From Ridgeia piscesae (lineage: Eukaryota; Annelida; Polychaeta; Sabellida; Siboglinidae), in NCBI GenBank assembly GCA_025642075.2, contig JAODUO010000076.1, forward strand, positions 92,501 through 156,500: a stretch of 64,000 nt of DNA, written 5' to 3'. The notes beneath the pieces were generated by a model. That model did no database searches, was not told where the DNA came from, and saw nothing but the letters and a program-made list of their open reading frames with translations. The translations under genes and the position numbers were made by a program. Below are positions 61,170 to 64,000 of this stretch, one piece after another (within the stretch, counting starts at the first letter, position 1; every line of letters starts with the position of its first letter).

Positions 61170-62680
61170 GATCGAAGCAGGTTCTCAGAGAATACTGCTG
61201 CCCCCTTTCCACTTAGATGGAGGTCATCTCTCACGTACATGTCTTCTTTCCCAACAAAATATCCCCCAAATCTACGAATCAACTCCTTCGTCTTCACACA
61301 TCTGCTCTACTAGAGCGTTGATTTCCATCCTCTTGCAGTTTTTATATGTTGCTCCCCTTCCCTGATCGTCCAACATTTCAAATTACTCGGTTCTACAATC
61401 TGCAGTAATCTTAAATGGGAGCTACATGTTGTTAATATTGTCAAAAAGGCCCCGCAGCGGCTGCACTTTTTAAGAAGGTGAAGATCGTTTGGTTTGACCA
61501 CACAGGTCATGCTCAACTTTTACAGAGCTGTAATCGAGTGTGTTCTGATATTTTCTGCCACAGTATGGTTTGGGTCGATTACACAGAAGGAAACGCTAAG
61601 ATTAAACAGAGTTGTGAAAACTGCTTCCCCAATCATCGGCAGAGACATTCCCAGTCTTGAAATACTGTATCAGCAGTGCCTGTTAGAAAGAGCCACTCTC
61701 AAATCTCAAGATTCATCCCATCCTGCCCATGACCTGTTTGAACCTATTCCATCTAGTCGCTGATTCAGTTCCATCAAAACCAGGACCAACCGCTTTAGTA
61801 CTAGCTTTTCCCCTTAGCCGTTCAAGCCCTGTCAAAACAGAAGTGATTTTTCTCCCACCCGCAGCAAACACATATTCCACTTTCCGATGAGTGTTTAGTG
61901 TGTATATTTTATCATAATTTATTATGTGTTATTTTATTTCATATTTTACATTGTAAGCTAATATATTTCTACTAGATCGTGTCAATTATTTATCAATGTT
62001 ATAAAGAAAAAAATTATTCGGACCTTTTTATGTGATTGTTCTTATTTATTTATTTATTTATTTTATATAAAGTAGTAGTATATTTTATCATCATCGTTTG
62101 GTGCATGTGAATGTATTGTCATGTGAATATACTAGTACGACGGCCAATATCATTACACACTCCAATGTTTTATTGTAACTACAATGTGAACACATGGCAA
62201 TAAAGCTATCTTATATTATGTTATCTTATCTTCCTCCCATTACTGGCAAGATTCCTGAGATAATAATGTTTTCAGCTCTTGTCATCTTTAGTTTTCCTAC
62301 CAACTGTGTGTATCTCTGCACTATCCTAGTTGTCCCCTCCCTGTCTGCATTGTTCGTCCCTACATGTACTAATATAGATTCTCCCTGGCCATGCCTCAAT
62401 GTGTTCTCTACCCGTTCAGTCACATGCTCTATCAAAGCTCCCGGAAGACAAACAACAACAACATATTCTCCGTCTTGTCTGTCTTTCGCAAAATGGAGTC
62501 GCCCATAAACACCCTTTCTGTTCTCAATGCCCCCTCAATCACTACCTTACAGTAGCTCCTCCGTTTTACATCTACCTGGTCGTTGACTTTTCCCCTGTCG
62601 CTTTTTGTTGTTGTTCCTTTCTTTCCTGCCTGTTTTCTTACTGTCATCACCTCTGTTATTGACTTCCCTTTCGACACATC
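61170..62680 (-). pseudogene. CR1-like LINE ORF1 with SGNH esterase domain, split by a LINE
   Basis: Minus strand. A basic N side (62677-62560) is followed by VFMGDSILRKTDKT (GDS block, about 62500), RVENTLRHGQGESILVHVGT (GTN block, 62410-62352) and IISGILPVMGGR (62270-62226). After the inserted LINE come NALVEQMCEDEGVDS (61315-61270) and MYVRDDLHLSGKGAAVFSE (61245-61190), which holds the Asp-x-x-His of the last SGNH block. GDS, GTN and DLH are in the order of SGNH/GDSL hydrolases, a domain known in ORF1 of CR1-type LINEs. Confidence 0.8.
61375..62226 (+). mobile_element. LINE 3' end inserted in the esterase ORF
   Basis: Plus strand RT C-terminus: DLKWELHVVNIVKKAPQRLH and FLRR (61410-61480), TTQVMLNFYRAVIECVLIFS (61494-61555), VWFGSITQKETLRLNRVVKT (61565-61625), IIGRDIPSLEILYQQ, then HDLFEPIPSSR up to 61763. 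After about 450 bp it ends with a CAATAAAGCTATCTTAT signal and TTATCTTAT repeats at 62200-62226. It is 5'-truncated and opposite in direction to the host LINE. Confidence 0.8.
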
Positions 62681-63539
62681 TACTCTAACTGCCTTCCTTC
62701 CCTTAATTAGAAGTCACTGCATTGCTCCTTCCGACCTGTCTCCCTGTCACCACTCTCTATTCCACCCATCTCTTTGGTCATTTCCATCTCCAGCCCCCTC
62801 ACAATACCGGTTAACCTAGCTAACCCTGTTGTAAGCCAGTTCACCTTCCAGCACCCCAATCACTGGAAAGTAAACCCTTCCTGCATTTTAATGGCCCATG
62901 ACGTTACGCATCCAGATAAAAACAAAATCTACAAAACTGTGGCAGTGGTCACACACCAAGTGCCTCCTTGCCTTCACTTGGCGCTTGCAAGGGGCCATAT
63001 TATGATTACCCAATTACTCAAAGTTAACTTAGTCGGTATACCAACTTAGTCTTTCGAAAGACTGTTTAATGTGGACAGTATCTGCAGTCTGCAGCTCACT
63101 TTATGTTATACACTACTGACAATTTAGTCTTTACTGGTACCGTTGGATACGTTGGACACTACCTACTTAAACAAACTAGGGTTTCCTACTAAAAAGCTTG
63201 CTTATTTGTTGATGACAATGCTACCTGATCAAAGTATTATCTTACGTATGTAGTATTTATGCTTATTACTTTATCTGTTATATATTCTATCAAATAATCA
63301 GATTTGCTAGATGTTGTTTACAAACTTGAAGGTTAGATTACCCTATTATCACACACTATAATAATATGCTCAAAAATACTGTTAACTAACAAATCTTTAC
63401 CAAAACTACTACCCAACATATGTCTAGTACTAGTTTATGAATAATCTTCACATAACTATAATACTTATCAATTAATATTTCCTCTTGTTTTCCTCAACTT
63501 TTATGCACCACCAATGTCAACCATCTACATCCCCCAATG
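62681..63539. other. No confident gene
   Basis: 62681-62900 may be the start of the CR1-like ORF1 on the minus strand. The plus frame at 62774-63049 overlaps it and shows no domain. The rest is AT-rich with nothing recognised. Confidence 0.45.
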
Positions 63540-63960
63540 TTCCCGCCAAAGATGTGCAACGCATATACGACACACATTGCTGATGTCTGCACGAACCATC
63601 ATGTGCTTTGCCACCTGTTCTCTGATAACATCCAGCTATATGTCAGCTACAACCATGCGGTGTTCATCGCACGTTCGACTTCAACGATCATATAACCTGA
63701 CCGCTCTCCTCATCAACCATATCAGACGGCGATACTATATCACGCCGATTCTGTAGCCACTGCATGAGCAGAACCACCATACAAATATGCACTTACATTT
63801 TTTAAAGATCGTGCATTGAATAGCCCAGAACTACATCAACAGTGCGATAGTTCACAAAGCGCCCACACGTACGATGCGATCGGCATGTAACGGAATGCTT
63901 CTCGAAATGACAGCGTCAAAGCGAAGTATCTAGCTTTGTCATTACAGGCCCACTAGTTTG
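63540..63960 (+). pseudogene. LINE reverse transcriptase fragment with altered active site
   Basis: The plus strand reads IADVCTNHHVLCHLFSDNIQ and LYVSYNHAVFIARSTSTI (63565-63690), the region around the RT catalytic motif, but YADD is FSDN here (63618-63629). Then, after shifts, ITPIL-like and FFKDRALNSPELHQQ. Short and heavily decayed, cut by the window end or truncated. Confidence 0.6.
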
Positions 63961-64000
63961 CCGTGTGTGCGATCGGCTGGAACGTTGGCCGATTTTCGGA

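Overview
This is AT-rich animal nuclear DNA. Supporting signs are spliced coding exons with GT/AG borders, introns of 1 to 17 kb, very long microsatellites, and many decayed metazoan-type elements: non-LTR retrotransposons, a Gypsy LTR element, a Penelope-like element, a hAT-type non-autonomous element and nuclease-coding DNA transposons. The mix suits a marine invertebrate, but the species cannot be fixed from the sequence. No operons, tRNA, complete rRNA, CRISPR array or prokaryotic gene was seen.

The backbone is one host gene on the minus strand. Eight exons (57058-57183, 51404-51459, 43405-43594, 25769-25933, 24754-24865, 18313-18481, 10869-11002, 9512-9687), and probably a ninth (58930-58995), read as a VWA plus Cache domain protein of the alpha2delta/CACHD1 type. 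Six of the seven junctions between neighbouring firm exons have matching splice phases. The exception, 43405 to 25933, needs at least one exon I did not find. The 5' end and the 3' end after 9512 are also missing, so the gene probably runs past what can be read here.

Almost everything else lies in the introns or flanks of that gene. The most interesting material is a set of four separate relics of a PIN/FEN1-like nuclease family (2702-6270, 48095-48650, 53290-54000, 59460-60138). The first ends in a Tesmin/TSO1-type CXC domain. It sits in a 5.85 kb element (1127-6979) with long inverted ends that repeat a palindromic ATGGCCGCCAT-like motif. A second inverted structure rich in the same core motif (54100-56060) surrounds a LINE fragment.

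Layout: 1-470 nothing seen; 471-2410 dispersed repeat, microsatellites and left end of the nuclease element; 2702-6979 nuclease gene and right end; 7163-9060 Gypsy pol; 9512-11002 two exons; 11219-14056 repeats; 14191-17720 LINE; 18313 exon; 18902-19144 local duplication; 20546-22621 RTE-like LINE; 24297-27056 microsatellites and two exons; 27790-28985 relic of an uncharacterised protein family; 30640-36610 three consecutive LINE relics; 37789-41345 unrecognised broken ORFs and tandem repeats; 41555-43370 Penelope-like and LINE relics; 43405 exon; 48095-50418 nuclease relic and hAT-type element; 51404 exon; 53290-56060 nuclease relic, inverted arms and LINE; 57058-58995 exons and LINE; 59460-62680 nuclease relic and a CR1-like LINE whose esterase ORF is split by another LINE; 63540-63960 LINE relic.
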